The position numbers and the translations under genes were made by a program. The notes under the pieces were generated by a model that was not told where the DNA came from, did no database searches, and saw only the letters and a list, made by a program, of their open reading frames with translations. This document shows, piece by piece, positions 23,701-35,700 of a stretch of 64,000 bases of DNA (its first letter is position 1; every line of letters starts with the position of its first letter). This DNA comes from Cyanoderma ruficeps (taxonomy: Eukaryota > Chordata > Aves > Passeriformes > Timaliidae), in the NCBI GenBank assembly GCA_008694505.1, contig VZDJ01000063.1, positions 3,674,647 to 3,738,646 of the forward strand, read 5' to 3'.

Positions 23701-26700
23701 CCAGTCACTTCTGGGAGATGAATGCGCTGGGATGGTTATTTATTTATTTCATGTTTTTTTTTTTCCCTTCCCCTTGGCGTCGAGCAGAAACGCGTGTGTT
23801 GGTTTATTAATATCCCAAGTCTTGCGGAGCGGGGAAACCCGTCTCTCATCCGGCCCTAAAAGCGCCGGCAGCTCCCTGCCGTGGGAAGCAGGGAGGGTCT
23901 TCCCCCGTCCCCCTGGGGGTCCCTGCCCACGCTCCAGGGTCTCTGGGGGTCCCTGCCCACGCTCCAGGGTCTTCCCTTGTTCCCAGGTGAGCGACGGGAG
24001 CCTCACGGTGCTCTCGGTCAGCCGGGAGGACAGAGGTGCCTACACCTGCCGGGCCTACAGCATCCAGGGCGAGGCTGTGCACACCACGCGCCTGCTCGTC
24101 CAAGGTGAGACCTTCTGGCTCCTCAGCATCCCCTGGCAAGCCAGGATGGGGGGATCTCCCCTGGCCACAGGGCTGTGGTGTCACCCTGGAGCTGCCCCCA
24201 AGGCCTCTGTGCCTGGCACGGTGCTGACTGCCCCCTGGCTCTGCATCCGGTTTTGTAGGATGGAGGAATCCGCTTAATTGGGGCACGGTGGTGGCCGTGC
24301 TGATGAGCAGCCAGGCCCTGATGGCAGCTCCGTTTTGTTTGGGAAGCGGGGAAAAGATTGAGGCTGTCATGGAGTGCCTTGTCAGACAGCGGTGATGCAT
24401 GACAGGCATCCTGCTCCTTGCTCCCTCTCCTATTAAATAAATCTTTAATTAGGTCAACAGCTACCGGCAGAGAGAGGAGCACGGGGTGTCCTCTGCTCTG
24501 TTTTTGTGGCAGTAGTGAGCTGCTGGCTCCTGGCAGTCTGTTCCCCCTGGATTTTTCCTGTGGGTGATACTACCCTCAAGAAGTGCTGGGGATGAAGGGA
24601 GGAGTGTCCTTGTGTGCCCTGGGTGAGCCACCATGGGCATTCCCTCCTCAGAGTTGTAGAGATTAGGGAGGGGGCTGGGAAGAACAGGATCATTGTGGTT
24701 CTCAGTCAGCCCAGAGATTAGGGAGGGGGCTGGGAAGAACAGGATCACTGTGGTTCTCAGTCAACCCAGAGATTAGGGAGAGGGTTGAGAATAAGAGGGT
24801 CACTGTGGTTCTCAGTCAGCCCAGAGATTAGGGAAAGGGTTGGGCATAGCTGGGTCACTGTGATTCTCAGAGGATCAGGACCAGCCCTGCCCCAGAGCCC
24901 TCCAGGAACTCCCAGCCAAGATGCTGTGATGGAGCCAAACCCGAGCAGCAACTCTTGTGGGGACCCCTGTAGTGGTGTGAGTGACACTTTCCTCTTCCCC
25001 CCTGCAGGACCTCCCTTTATCGTTTCCCCTCCGGAGAACATCACAGTCAACATCTCCCAGGATGCGCTGTTCACCTGCCAGGCCGAGGCGTATCCCGGGA
25101 ACCTCACCTACCTGTGGTACTGGGAGGAGGAGAACGTCTACTTCAAGAAGTGAGTTTATAGCTGGTGGGGCAGCGTGTTCCCCTCCTCCTGCTGCTCCTG
25201 GGTTGTGCTGGGAGCTGGGATTGTTTCGGGCTTCGCCCCTGGCTCTCCTCGTGATCCTCCTCTCCTCTTCTGTTGCAGCGACTTGAAGCTGAGGGTGCGG
25301 ATCCTGATCGACGGGACGCTGATTATTTTCCGTGTCAAACCAGAGGATGCTGGAAAATACACCTGTATCCCCAGCAACAGCCTGGGCCGCTCGCCATCAG
25401 CCTCTGCCTACCTGACAGTGCAGTGTGAGTGCGGGCATGGGGCTGGGATTGATAACACCTGGCTCCCAGGCAGCCCCTGAGGCTCTCTTGTCCTGGTATG
25501 GCACTGGGAGAATCAGGCTGATGTGACAGCAGCCTTTGGATGAACACGGAATCATCCTCAGCAGAAAAGCTTGAGAGCATCCCACGTGGGTGTGGGAGAC
25601 AAGAAAACAAATGGTCTGAGCGGCCTGAGTGAGACAGCTCAGCTGAGACTGGTGTCCACCTTTGCTACAAGTGTTTTTTAATTAGGTGAGCATCATCCCA
25701 TGGCTGCTCCCTCACCCTGCTGGGAAGCACCAGGTCAGGGCTCTCAGTGCCAACGAGTATTTTTCGGTGTTCATTTCGGGGGCTCATTCCTGTGGCTTGG
25801 CCGTTCCTCGAGCTGCGGGGCTCGGCGTGTCACATTTTTCAGGTGGTAAGTGATCTAAACAAGCGGAGGAGAAAGGGCTGTAGCAGCAGCGTTGCTTCCC
25901 ACGCTCGCTCGTTCTCCCGGGATCCCCCCGGGCGGTAATGGGTAGTGTGCCACCGGCATCCTGTGGCATTCCACAGTAATGGCCTCAATTGCCGCCGCTC
26001 CAATTGCAATATTGCTCCGCTCGAAAAGGCTGCGGCGCTTTTATTTCATAATGAAAGACGGGCCTGAGCAAAGTGGGCTCTCAGCGTGGGTTATCCAAGG
26101 CTGCCTTAGAGCTGCTGCTGCCTTTAGACCTGGTGCTGGTTTGTGGGGAGCTTCTGAGAGAAGGGCTGGCAGGTCCCTGTGGGGATGGATGAAGGGGCAG
26201 AGTGGGCAGGGGGACGGTGTGAGTGGTGCTGTGCCCAGGCACTGGCATGATTTGGGGCTTGGATGTGCCCAGCTGGGTGGCTCTTGGGAAAGCCTGTGGC
26301 CTCAGGCCATTAAATCTGCCCTGCCGCTAATCCAGGGCCGCTTGTCAGGGCTGATAGCTGTTAAAAATAGCTCTAATGGCGGGGAGGACGGCGCTCCGGC
26401 AATCTGCCGCTCAGCCCGGCTTCGGCACAGGGAAGGGTGCTCGGCTTTGGGTGCCACAAACCCCTTTCCTCCTGGGCAAACCTCGTCCACACCGGGGCTG
26501 ATGCCACGGGAGGGAGCTGCCCATCCTCCGTAGCAGATGGGGACACAGCTCTGGGTCATTAGTGGGCTGGGCTGGCCCCTGGCCAGTGACCTAGTAGTGA
26601 AAGGCTCGATCCCATTACCCTCTCCCTCGCTGCTGGAGTCCTTGATTACATTTCCTAAGAGGTGGAGTTAAGCAGAGGGGGGTAAAGCCTGCTCCATATG

Positions 26701-29700
26701 TGGCGCTGGGCAATCTGGGTTATGGTGCCACTGCCGGGGTGTGTGATTTTGGGGAGTGGTTGGGGTGACGTGCTGGGAGCAGAGCTCCCAAACCCTGCTG
26801 GCTTTGCCCCAAGAAAGCAATAAGGAGAGGACACCCCCACATCTTCCATACCTTCCTATTAAGCACCTTAATGTTTATCCCCCACTTTGCATCAGCAGTG
26901 CAGGGATGCTGCACCCCAAAACTCCCACATTTATCCCTTAATGCAGCGTAAGCCCCATCAGGATTTTCCCATAACCTCGTGCTGCCGGTGTCTAGACAAG
27001 ATCGTAGAAATACTCACTCTCCTTATTAAAAATAACATTTTTTTAAAAAAATCTTCTTATTAAAGAAAGTCTAGATTCTCTTCAACCCACTCGCACTTAA
27101 TTAAAAAGCTCTTAGAAGTGCTGTTAATGACACATTCTAGACTGGAGGATTGCGAGACACCTCTCTGTGTGGGTGGTGCAGCATGGGGGGGGGGTTAGAT
27201 CCGTATTTTAAGGTTTTTGCATCTTGGAAAGGGTGAGGTGGCTGCTGTTCAACATGACCCAGTCTCAATGAGGCAGGAGTACAAGCAGATACGGGAGGTA
27301 AAGGACTCGTGGCAGCCTGGACACGGATCCCTTTTCCCATCTGGGTGTGTTTTAAGGCTTGGCACTTGAACTAGCTTTGACTGCTGGCATGTAAAACCAG
27401 GCTGTGCTCGGTATTCATCACACCTGGCACGTGTCATGCTGTAATGGAGCAGCACAGGCTTCAGCAGGATGCAGGTTGGTGTGGGATTGGAAGCAGGCAA
27501 ATCTTACATTTCTTCTTAAATGCAATCTTTAATGAGCCCCGGGTAGGAACACCCTGGACACGAGCAAAGCCTCGCAGACATGCCCAGGTATTCTGGTGGA
27601 TTTGTGTGCAGCAAGCCTGGCTTAGCAGCCTGTGGGAGCCAGGGTGGTGCTGGGTTCAGAATTCATTACAAAAGTGAGGTAGATCCTCTGAAGCCAGGCT
27701 GGGAGGAGAGATGGGCTCTCTCCTCATGCTAACGTGGTGCTGCTGCCCTCCCAGATCCTGCCCGTGTGGTGAACATGCCCCCCATCATCTACGTTCCCAT
27801 CGGGATCCACGGGTACATCCGCTGCCCCGTGGAGGCGGAGCCGCCGGTCACGCTGGTCAAGTGGAACAAGGACGGGCGTCCCCTGCGAATCGAGAAGGTA
27901 ACGGAGCTCCCGGGGAGGGGAGCTGGGGGCACAGGGGGGTTTCAGATCCTCATATCCTCAGCAAACACCAGGGAGCACCACCAGGCACCCTGCGGGTCCC
28001 TTTCTGTTGTCATGGATGGGATGATGCTGCTTTTCCTCATCAGCTGTGGGCAGAGTTAATGCCAGTTCTTGTACCAACAGTGGACATTTTGTGTCTCCCA
28101 CACCTGATGCCTTGTTCCCCCTAAAGTCACCTCCTGGTGGCCCTGGTTTATTTTTCCAATGGCAACTGGTGGTTAAGAGACCCTTTTAACAAATCTACAT
28201 CTTCCACTAATCATGGTTGGATATGTCTGAGCAAGGATATTAGCCATTAAATATTTAAAGAAAACGCTCAATATTTTAAATTTTTTGCTTAAATATTAAC
28301 GATTTGAAGTTGTAATTCCATTTAAAGCTGTTGCTGCTGTAGCCTCCTGTTCCTTGGTGCCCTCGGCCCTCCAGGTGGAGATGTCTTGCCGACTCCAGAA
28401 CAAGTTTTATTTAGTGTTAGATTCTGATCTTAAATCTTTTGGGCTACATGAAGGAGCCTGGCTGTGTTTGAACAGGCTGATGTTGCCCAAGTTTCCTCTC
28501 TCTGCTGTTGAGAAGACGCTTTGGGTGTTTGGAGTGGGATTGGGCATCTCCTGGAGATGTGAGAGCCACCCTGGGCATGGGTGGGGGGACTTGGCTGAGG
28601 GGGAAGCAATGAGCTGTGGCAGGTGTTGGATAAGTGAGCTCCCTGCTTCTCCCTGCTGCAGTATTCCGGCTGGAACCTGCTGGAAGACGGGTCGATCCGG
28701 ATCGAGGAGGCCACTGAAGATGCTCTCGGCACTTACACCTGTGTGCCTTATAACGCCCTGGGTACGATGGGCCAGTCTCCCCCTGCCCGACTGGTACTGA
28801 AGGTAACTCTTCTGCCAAAATCCCATGGCTTTGCTGGGAGCGGTGTCCTCCTGTGCCAGGGATGTGTGGGGAGCAGCAGAGGCTCCAGGGTTGAGGGTGT
28901 GTCTGGGCTACAATTGGAGATGTGCTTCCCACCCGCACAGGCAAAGCCCCAGGGCACACTGTCTGCTGGAGCTGGAAATAGCCTGCTGGAGCAGCAGCAC
29001 GGGTTTTGACAGTGGGCTGGGGTACTTTGAGGAAACATCTCCCTGGAATGTCCCCTTTGCCAACAAAACACTTAGCCCTGCTGGCCCGGGCTTGGGTTCA
29101 GGAGGATTTTAATAAATGGATGGTTTGAGGTGCACGTGCTCCGGCTGCGTGCGGCACCTGGGGCGCGCCGGGCTCCCAGTGCAGTTCCCAGAGCGTGGCT
29201 GGGGCAGGAGCTGCTGCCTCTTCCCTCCATGAACACGGAGTCCTGTGCCTGGGAGGGAGCCGTGGTGATTCATGGTGTCTCGCCGAGGTTCAGCTGATAA
29301 CGCTTTGTGTACCAGACACACACATCCGCCGGGGCGGCTGCCGGGGCGAGGAAATCAGGTTGATGGCTGATGTGATGTGGGTGGGTTTCTTCCTGTTTCG
29401 AGGAGGTAAAAAAGCAAGATGCTGCTCAGCCCGGAGAGGAGAGGTTGTGTGGAGTTGTCACAGCAGCCTTCCTGTGTCTGAGGGGGCCTGTGGGGAACCT
29501 GGAGAGAGATTCTTTATCAGGAACTGTAGAGATGGGACGAGGCGTAATGGGATCAAACTGAAAAAGCCAAAATTTAGGTTAGATATTAGGAACGAGCTCT
29601 TCCGTGTGAGGGTGGGGAGACCCTGGTACCAGTTGCCCAGAGAAGCTGTGGCTGCCCCATCCCTGGAAGTGTCCAAGGCCAGGTTGGAGCAATCTGTGAT

Positions 29701-32700
29701 AGTGGAATGTGTCCCTGCCCGTGGCAGGGGATGGAATGGGATGAGCTTTAAGGTACTTTCCAACCCAACCCATTCTGGGATTCCATGATTCTGTGCTCCC
29801 ATGCAGTGGCTCTTTGGACAGAATCTCCCTCCAGGTGTGTAATCTGGTGTGCCATCGAGGCTCCTTAGCACACATTCTCCACACAATTTTCCTTGCCATG
29901 CCTCAAGCTTACCCAGAATGGGGATTGGATTGGGTTGGAAAAGGCTTGGTTTGGATGATGGGATTTTGGGCAGGCTGACGCTCCTTGTTTTTCCCCTTGG
30001 CTGCAGGACCCCCCCTATTTCACGGTGCTACCAGGCTGGGAGTACAGACAGGAGGCAGGGAGGGAGCTGTTGATTCCTTGCGCTGCTGCCGGAGACCCCT
30101 TTCCCATCATCGCCTGGAGAAAGGTACCCGGCCTGCCAGACAAATCTGCAGTGCCTTTGGCTTTTGGTGAATATTGCAGACAGAGAAGCCACACTCTGTC
30201 CCGGTAAGAACAAACTGCAGGTACAGCTGCTTCGCTTTGGGCTGAGCCACTGCCGTCCTGTCCCGCAGGTGGGTGGGGGAAGCCCGGCTTGTGGCCACCC
30301 GAGTAATCCCGGGAAACCGACACGGCAGCATCCGCAAAGCTGAAACACTGCCCCCTGCCCCGGCCCCTCTGCCTCGCCAGCACTGCCCACAGGACACTCT
30401 CCTCCTTGCCTGGCTCCCAGGTGGTCACCAGCAGGACGTGGCAGTCGTGGCAAGGCCGTTCTTGCAGCACACAGCTCCTGTGGAGGGGAGGGGATGTGTC
30501 ACCACAGCACATCCAGGGATCTCTTGGCTCTGGAGCAGTCAGCAGCTGCTTTACTGCCCCGTGACTTCAAAGACCCTGGGAAGAAGCTGGTTTTTATGAT
30601 CCTGAACTGGGTATAAAGATTTCAAGACATCCCTTTTCACAGAGCAGGGTGTGGTGGCACAGCCTGGGAGCAGCAAGGGCTTTCAAGTCCTCCTCCAGCC
30701 TTCCCCTTGCTTCCCACCTTTACTGCTCCCATAGGAAAGAGGAGGAGGAAACCTCCTGGGCTCTTCATCATGCTGTCAGGAACTTCCCTCCAAGCCTTCC
30801 ATGCCCTTCTTAGGGCTCTTGAGAGTGAGCTGGGTCCTTCTGTCATCCAGTGGGACCATCCCCAATCCTTGTGTCTTGAGCTGCTGCATCTCTGGGTCCC
30901 TTTAAGCAGCACGAGGAGGACCATGACTTGCAGACATTGCAAGTGACCTGCCTAAAGCTTGTTGGCAGTTTAGTCTTTTTCTCCATCTTATTTTTCTTTC
31001 CATGCTCTCACTAGTCTCAGTCAGGTTTCTTTCCAATCCCACTTGTGCCTTCTGGTGGTTCCCCTCATTTCGTGGCTCTGGGCTTATCTCCTCCAAGTCC
31101 ACTCAGGGCTGGCTTGAGCTGGGCTCAGTTTGCCAGTGGCAAAAGCCAACTCCCTCCCTCCCCATCAGCCCACCAGTGCTGACCAGTCTCTTGAAGGACT
31201 CCTGGGCTTGCACTGGTATCTCCACATGTCCGTGGGCTCCTCTACTCCTCCTTCTTTGCATCAACCTGTCGGTCCTGGTGTTGATCAGCGGAGTCCCCCA
31301 CATGGAGAACAGCTGAAGAGGACTCAGGACAACGTGGGATTTACACAACTTTGGCTGATGGGCATAGATGAGTTGTTACAAAATCCATCTTTCCGCTTGG
31401 CTTGAGAGATTCCAGGCACCTCCATGCACGCCATCCTCCCACATCCCCATGGGGCCCTTGCTGCCCTGACCTCTGATGTGAAGAGTCCTGCCTCTCATCT
31501 GCTGCTGACTCGGGCTGAGGAGCAGTTTGGGCGTCTCCTGGGGCAGCCTGTGCCTTCCCCATCCCGGGAGGGGGTTTGCTGGGACGGCCGGTGCCCCTTC
31601 CCGCAGCAGTTTCAGCTTTGGATGCCGGAGGTCGAGCCCTGGCGCGGGGCTCGCTGTCCGTGCGAGTGCCGTGGGGTTTCCCGCTTGTGTGTGAGCGCTG
31701 GGCAGCAGCCTCCTGACGCATGCCTCTCGCGTTGCCCCCCAGGTCCTCTCGGAAACGGGGGAACCGTCTGCCTTGCCACGACCGGAGAGACCGGATCCCC
31801 TGCCGGTGGCCGGCGGTGTCCCCTGGGCCGCGCAGGTAGCTTAGTGACCCCGCCGCCGCCTCGCCCTGCCCCACAACCCGCTGCTGAGTCCTGTTTGTTG
31901 TCTCTTTGCCCGCCTCCCCCCCACCCCGCTCCTTGCCCAAGGTAGGGAAGCCCAGCAGGAGCAAGCACAACACGCTGCCCGGCGGGACCCTGCAGATCCG
32001 CTCCCTCGGCAAGGACGACCACGGCGAGTGGGAGTGCGTCGCCACCAACATCGTCGCAAGCATTACTGCCAGCACCCACCTGACTGTCGTAGGTACGGGC
32101 AGGGGGGGCAAGGGGCCTGGGCAGAGCCCCCCAGGCAAGGCAGGAGGTGGGGACATTCCCTGTCACAAAGAGAGCTGTGGTGACAGGACAAGGGGGAGTG
32201 GCTTTGAGCTGAGAGACAGAAGGTTTGGGTGGGATATTCCTGCCTTTGAGGGTGGTGAGGCCCTGGCACAGAAGCTGTGGCTTCCCTGTCTCTGGAAGTG
32301 TTCAAGGTCAGGTTGGACAGGGCTTGGAGCAACCTGGTCTAGTGGAAGGCGTCTCTGTGTATTTGTCCTGGTTTAGGGCAAATTTGGGAACCCCAGGACA
32401 CCGTGTCAGGAAGGTTTGATTAGATGTCCCTTCAAGTTCCTTCCAACCCAAACCACTCTGTGATTCTAGCAGCAATGCCTCCTTTAGATGTTATTTCCTG
32501 GTGGAGTTGTCTTTCCCTGTGCTGTTATTTTGGCCACCCGTCCAGCAGAAATGGCCTTGGCCATTGGCTCGGTGCAAGAGGAGTCCCCTCGGACCGTGGC
32601 TTGGGAGAAGACCCCTTGAACCTTGGTGCTGCTCCCCTCTAAGCTGTCCCCTGTCTCCGCAGGGACAAGCCCTCACGCCCCGACCAGCGTGCACGTTGTG

Positions 32701-35700
32701 GCCGCCATGACCTCAGCCAACGTCTCCTGGGAGCCCGGCTATGACGGTGGATACGAGCAGACTTTCTCAGTTTGGTACGGCCCTCTGTGAGTCATCCTGG
32801 CATGCTTTGCTCTCTGCTTCTTTTCCTTCCTAGCCAACCCGAGCTTGGAGCAGCGGGGAGGGGGAGGAGGGTGGGGAGGGTGGCGTGCCCGGCTCTGTGC
32901 CTGTGGGCCTTACAGGGCTGAGCTCCCTCGGGGTTCCTCGGAGGCATGGGTGGTGGTGGTGGTGGGATGGTGTAGTTCCCGTATTTCCTCTCCCTTCTGT
33001 GCTGGCCACTGCCTCCGTCTGCCCCAGCAGGTTTTACTCTGCTTGTGGTGCACAGGAGACGCTTTGCATTCGTGTAGCTGTGCCTCCGGCATCTAATTTC
33101 AAGATAAACTGTTTATGAGGCTTAACAGCCAGGGAGAGGATGGAAAATGCAACCTTTAGAGAGTGTGTCCTGGAAGAGCTGTGACTAAGCAGAAATGTTC
33201 TCTCCTTGCTCTGCGGCTCCCTGGAGGTGGTTAAATCCCAGCTGAGATCATGACCAGCCACTGTGAGATGCTGGCACTGGGTCTGAGCTCCTGGGGCTTT
33301 GCTGCCGTAGCTCCTGTGCTCCCACAAAGCTGGTGGGTGCATCAGGGCCAGGCTCAGCCCTGTGCCTTTCCCCTGGGGCAGGGGAGGGAGAAATGTAGCT
33401 GCAGCAAGGCTGGGGTTTACTTCGGGCTCTGCTGTTTTCATCTTCTTCTAAAAGAATCATCCTTGCAAACGTGGAGGGGGTGATGCCTTCCTTCCCTTTC
33501 CAGGCTTGGGTTGGCATTCTCCAGCCTTTCCTCTCGCTCTCTCATTCTTTCCTTGCCTTAATTTGCCCTGATGGAGGCTGCTGATAGAGAGGAGAGAGGG
33601 AGACGCTGCCTGTAATGATTTCTGCTCTGCTCCAGCCCGGGGCTGGGCTGTCTGTCTGGAGATGGGAAGAAGGAATGGATTGAACGGAGGGGGGAAAATG
33701 AGGGAGCAAGCTGAGCAGTGCAGACCTTGCTTTGATGAAAATGTCCTTGGGAAGGAGTGGTTAAACCTCTCTGCTCTGGAGACGTGGCTGCATCAGCAGC
33801 TGCTGCTGCTCTTGCTCTGCAACCTGCTCTGATTCCTGCCTCCTCGTGGCTCTTCCAGACTCCACAGGGAGAGAGCAGCCAGCAGGGAAGGGTGTTTGCA
33901 CCAAGCTTGCATTAAGGAATTCACAGGGAGCTGTGAGGACTTTGGATAGGGAGACAGTGATCTGCCTTGCCCTGACCCTAGGGTGTGATCCCTGGGGGAT
34001 GTGCTGTTCCCTGGGATCAGGGATCTGGGCCACAGCTGGTTCCTGCAGTGCCATCCACAGTGCCATCCATGTGCTTTCCTCCCTGCTGTGGCTGTGGGAT
34101 GCTCAAGCAAAACATGGCTCCATTTTCTCTGGATTTGTGCTCTCCTCCCGTGTCTGCATTGTAGAGGCTGGAAATGCAAACCCCACTCCCCAGGGGTGGC
34201 CGGGGCCTTCACAGCATTCCAGCTGCACCACGTCCTCCCTGAGCAAGGGGGTTCTCCTAGCTCAGTGCTGCATTTACCCTCTGCTTTCCCCACCCTCAGC
34301 CCCTCTCTCCTGTGTCCCTGCCTGCAGCAGTGCTGGGAAGGAGGGATTGGGATTAAACACTGCAGGGAAACCTGCCTGGGAGAGGGGCTGCCCTGCTGCC
34401 CTCCTGCCTCTGCCACGGTGCTGGGGGATCCTGGGATCTGTAGCCCCAGCTGGAGCTGCAGTGATCCAGAGGCTTTCCCTGGGTTTGGCGGAGGCACAGG
34501 GCATGTGCCCAGCTCTCCACCGACCTGCTCGTTTCCATGGCTTGCTGCTGCTTCTCTGCCTCACCTTCTGCTCCCTGGGCAGCAGCGTTATTTCTCTTTG
34601 CTCCACCTCTTCCTGCTGGGTGGATTCACCTGGCTGTGTGCTAGTAGCTGCAGATGTGCTCCCTTACCTGTGCAGGACAGACCATCCGTACCAATCCTTC
34701 CCAAATCCTCTGTGGATACCACCAAAACCTGCAGCTGAGGGCTCAGACTCCCCAAAACGTCTTTCTAACACGAGCACCTGTACCTGCAGTGTCGTCGTAG
34801 TGCATTGGTGCTGCTTTGGGATGTGGGATCCTGGTGGCATTAATGGCTTGTGGAGGTGGCTGCATGCTGCTGGGTGGCACTGGGATGGTCCTGGGGGCGT
34901 TTTTTACCCTGGGTTTGTGGTTAGACCCCAGCAGAAAGGTTCTGTCCTGCGCTCCCTGCCAGTGCCTCTGCTGCTCTGACAAACCCTGAGTGGTGCCCCG
35001 GGCTGTGCTGGCAGCCCCCGACTTGTGCAAATGTGGCAGAGACGGGGATTTAGTTAAATGTCTCTCGTGGGATGACATGTACAGGGCTACAGCTGAGGGA
35101 GAACTTGGCTCTGGCTCAGGAGATGTCGAGGTATAAATGGGAACAGGGCCTGTCTCCTGCGTCAGCCGTTCCCTTTGCAGCACTCACCAAAAGGCTCCAG
35201 CTCCCACTTTTCCCCTGGGAATCTGGTGGAGATCACGTCAGAGCCGGGCTGTTGGCACTGCTGTTATCCCTGACCCAGCTCAGGGCAGGGGGGAGAGCTG
35301 GTGGCAGTGCCCCTGAGAGCTGGTGGGACACGAGGGGACGGTGTCCTGTGCCAGCTCATGGGTGGCAAGTGGCTGCCCCACATCCATCCACATCACTGCT
35401 GTCAAACCAAACCATTGCTCAGGAAAGCTCCATTTTTTGCATAAGAAGTTAATGCTGCCCCTTTGTCCTCCCTGTCAAAGACAACTTCCCTGAGGATGCT
35501 CCCTTTTCTCTCGACAGGATGAAGAGAGCCCAGTTTGGACCCCATGACTGGCTGTCTCTCCCTGTGCCAGCTGGTTCCAGTTGGCTACTGGTGGATACCT
35601 TGGAACCAGAGACTGCTTACCAGTTCAGTGTCTTGGCTCAAAACAAGCTGGGCACCAGCTCCTTCAGTGAGGTGGTCACTGTGAACACTCTAGGTAGGCC

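Noticed and set aside
23900..23975. Duplicated exon 5 acceptor giving two start choices
   Set aside because: The duplicate copies contain AGs in CCAG|GG context but without an in-frame open path that is family-like; only the AG at 23986 fits.
33846..34979. 377-codon forward frame in intron 12
   Set aside because: Low-complexity composition, no in-phase splice sites and no recognisable domain; GC-rich introns give such frames by chance.
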